This document shows, one piece after another, positions 7,092 to 7,791 of a DNA stretch of 7,791 nt. This DNA is from Acidimicrobiales bacterium (GTDB lineage: Bacteria; Actinomycetota; Acidimicrobiia; Acidimicrobiales; UBA8190), in NCBI GenBank assembly GCA_030042575.1, contig JASHZK010000345.1, forward strand, positions 1 to 7,791, given 5' to 3'. The position numbers were made by a program, and so were the translations under genes. Position 1 is the first letter of the stretch, and every line of letters starts with the position of its first letter. A model generated the notes under the pieces. That model ran no database searches and was not told the DNA's origin. It saw only the letters and a list, made by a program, of their open reading frames with translations.

Positions 7092-7791
7092 TTATCGAGG
7101 AAGTCCGGGCGCCGCCGGCAGGGCGGAATATCCTGTCAGGGCGGCAGCGATGGCCTCGTCGCCCCTGTAGACCGGCGTCACGGGCTTGGCCGCTCCACGG
7201 GAGTTGGTGAAGACGACGCCGAGCACGGGAGCATTGAAACGTCGCAACATGTGCGCCGCATCCTTGGCAGCAAAGACAGAGGTCTTTCCGTACTCGGCCA
7301 CGACGAGCACGGCGTCCACCGAGGGCAGCAGGGCCAGGGCTTCGCTGGAATCTGCCAGGGCCGGCCCATCCACCAGCACGACGTCCGCCACCGCCTTGGC
7401 GGCGTCGAGGACCGACGGACCGTAGCTCGACAACTGGCCACGAGTCCTGAGAACTTCGTCGAAACCCAGCCGACGGACCCCTGCCACCAATGTCGGTGTC
7501 GACCGGGGCACGACGTCGTTCGGACCGAAACTCGGCTCACCCCGGGGGTCGATCGAATCGCCCAGCGGCGACCACGAGAGGTTTCCCAAGGTGACCACCA
7601 GGGCGCGATCACCCGCTTCGGCATAGGCGGCAGCCAAGTTGGCGATCACCGCCGAGCGGCTCAGTTCCGATCCGGCCGAAACCACGAGGACGACGCGTCG
7701 AGATCCGTTGCCGTTGGTGTAGCCGTTGCCCTCGCCATTGGTGTAGCCGTTGCCGTTCCCGTGGCCGTTGCCGCCGTTGCCGTTCCCGTGG
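7092..7791 (-). CDS. CpsD/Wzc-like tyrosine-autokinase domain with degenerate nucleotide-binding motifs (5' truncated by window)
   Basis: The frame is open through the window edge, so this is the C-terminal 232 residues of a longer protein. It begins with a Gly/Asn-rich linker (encoded by 7704-7791) and then SRRVVLVVSAGSEL, the first strand of a MinD/CpsD-type P-loop ATPase. Fold landmarks follow in order: ANLAAAYAEAG helix, ALVVTLGNL strand, a 'GFDEVLR' segment equivalent to the 'GL.DVL' region, DVVLVDGPALADSSEAL (Walker B-like), VDAVLVVAEYGKT, and VLGVVFTNSRG. The catalytic loop is altered: SAGSELSRS replaces SAGPGEGKS, so the Walker A glycines and lysine are missing (Arg encoded at 7656-7658). 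LGNLSWSP replaces DADLRRP, so both Walker A' aspartates are missing. The end has only two tyrosines, not a tyrosine cluster. In homologues this domain controls chain length and export of polysaccharide, usually joined to a Wzz membrane domain, which here would lie upstream. Catalytic loss is inferred from sequence only. Confidence 0.82.
   Translation of the reverse strand, partial: HGNGNGGNGHGNGNGYTNGEGNGYTNGNGSRRVVLVVSAGSELSRSAVIANLAAAYAEAGDRALVVTLGNLSWSPLGDSIDPRGEPSFGPNDVVPRSTPTLVAGVRRLGFDEVLRTRGQLSSYGPSVLDAAKAVADVVLVDGPALADSSEALALLPSVDAVLVVAEYGKTSVFAAKDAAHMLRRFNAPVLGVVFTNSRGAAKPVTPVYRGDEAIAAALTGYSALPAAPGLPR
7704..7791 (-). repeat. Short tandem repeats encoding a Gly/Asn-rich linker
   Basis: On the minus strand this segment encodes runs of GNG with interspersed YTNG and HGNG. 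At the DNA level two 24-bp units (7711-7734 and 7735-7758) are near copies, each coding an 8-residue unit with GNGYTNG. An exact 18-bp sequence occurs at 7747-7764 and again at 7774-7791, a 27-bp period. All periods are multiples of three, so copy changes keep the frame. The array reaches the window edge, so its full length is unknown. It probably forms a flexible tether ahead of the ATPase-like domain. Confidence 0.85.

Noticed and set aside
7704..7791. Repeat array considered as a CRISPR or an attachment site
   Set aside because: The units are contiguous, without spacers, in frame with a coding region and encode a simple Gly/Asn linker.

Overview
The window is 7.8 kb of very GC-rich, gene-dense DNA. 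GC-biased third positions, several GTG starts and 4-bp gene overlaps fit a high-GC actinobacterium-like genome. The exact group cannot be told from the sequence; an acidimicrobial or related actinobacterial lineage is only a guess. Every gene fits a locus for making and exporting a cell-surface polysaccharide (capsule, exopolysaccharide or O-antigen-like).

Layout. (1) From 1 to 1330 on the + strand there is the C-terminal tail of one family-4-type glycosyltransferase, then a complete GT4-type glycosyltransferase joined to it by an ATGA overlap. (2) From 1275 to 3698 on the - strand there is a tight three-gene operon, read from high to low coordinates: a GT4 glycosyltransferase, a NodB-fold polysaccharide deacetylase (GTGA overlap), and a class I SAM methyltransferase (14-20 bp overlap). 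Its last gene overlaps the end of the + strand glycosyltransferase tail to tail by 56 bp. (3) A 142-bp divergent intergenic region, 3699-3840, is the only sizeable non-coding stretch. (4) From 3841 to 5796 on the + strand there is a complete asparagine-synthase-type amidotransferase with intact active-site motifs. (5) From 5793 to 7791 on the - strand, a CpsD/Wzc-like ATPase domain whose 5' end is outside the window is followed after 21 bp by a polytopic membrane protein. The stop codon of the membrane protein interlocks with that of the amidotransferase.

How they may work together (inference): the glycosyltransferases build a lipid-linked repeat unit. The deacetylase, methyltransferase and amidotransferase decorate it (N- or O-deacetylation, methylation, amidation). 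The membrane protein is a candidate polymerase or GT-C transferase. The CpsD/Wzc-like protein would normally control chain length and export. The mix of deacetylase, amidotransferase, autokinase-like protein and glycosyltransferases resembles exopolysaccharide loci of exosortase A (PEP-CTERM) bacteria, but no exosortase is in the window.

The most unusual observation is that the CpsD/Wzc-like domain keeps the fold landmarks and a Walker B-like VDGP motif, but has lost the Walker A lysine and glycines and the Walker A' aspartates. It therefore looks like a pseudo-kinase. It is tethered by a Gly/Asn-rich linker encoded by short tandem DNA repeats. No rRNA, tRNA, CRISPR array, insertion sequence or convincing intrinsic terminator was seen.
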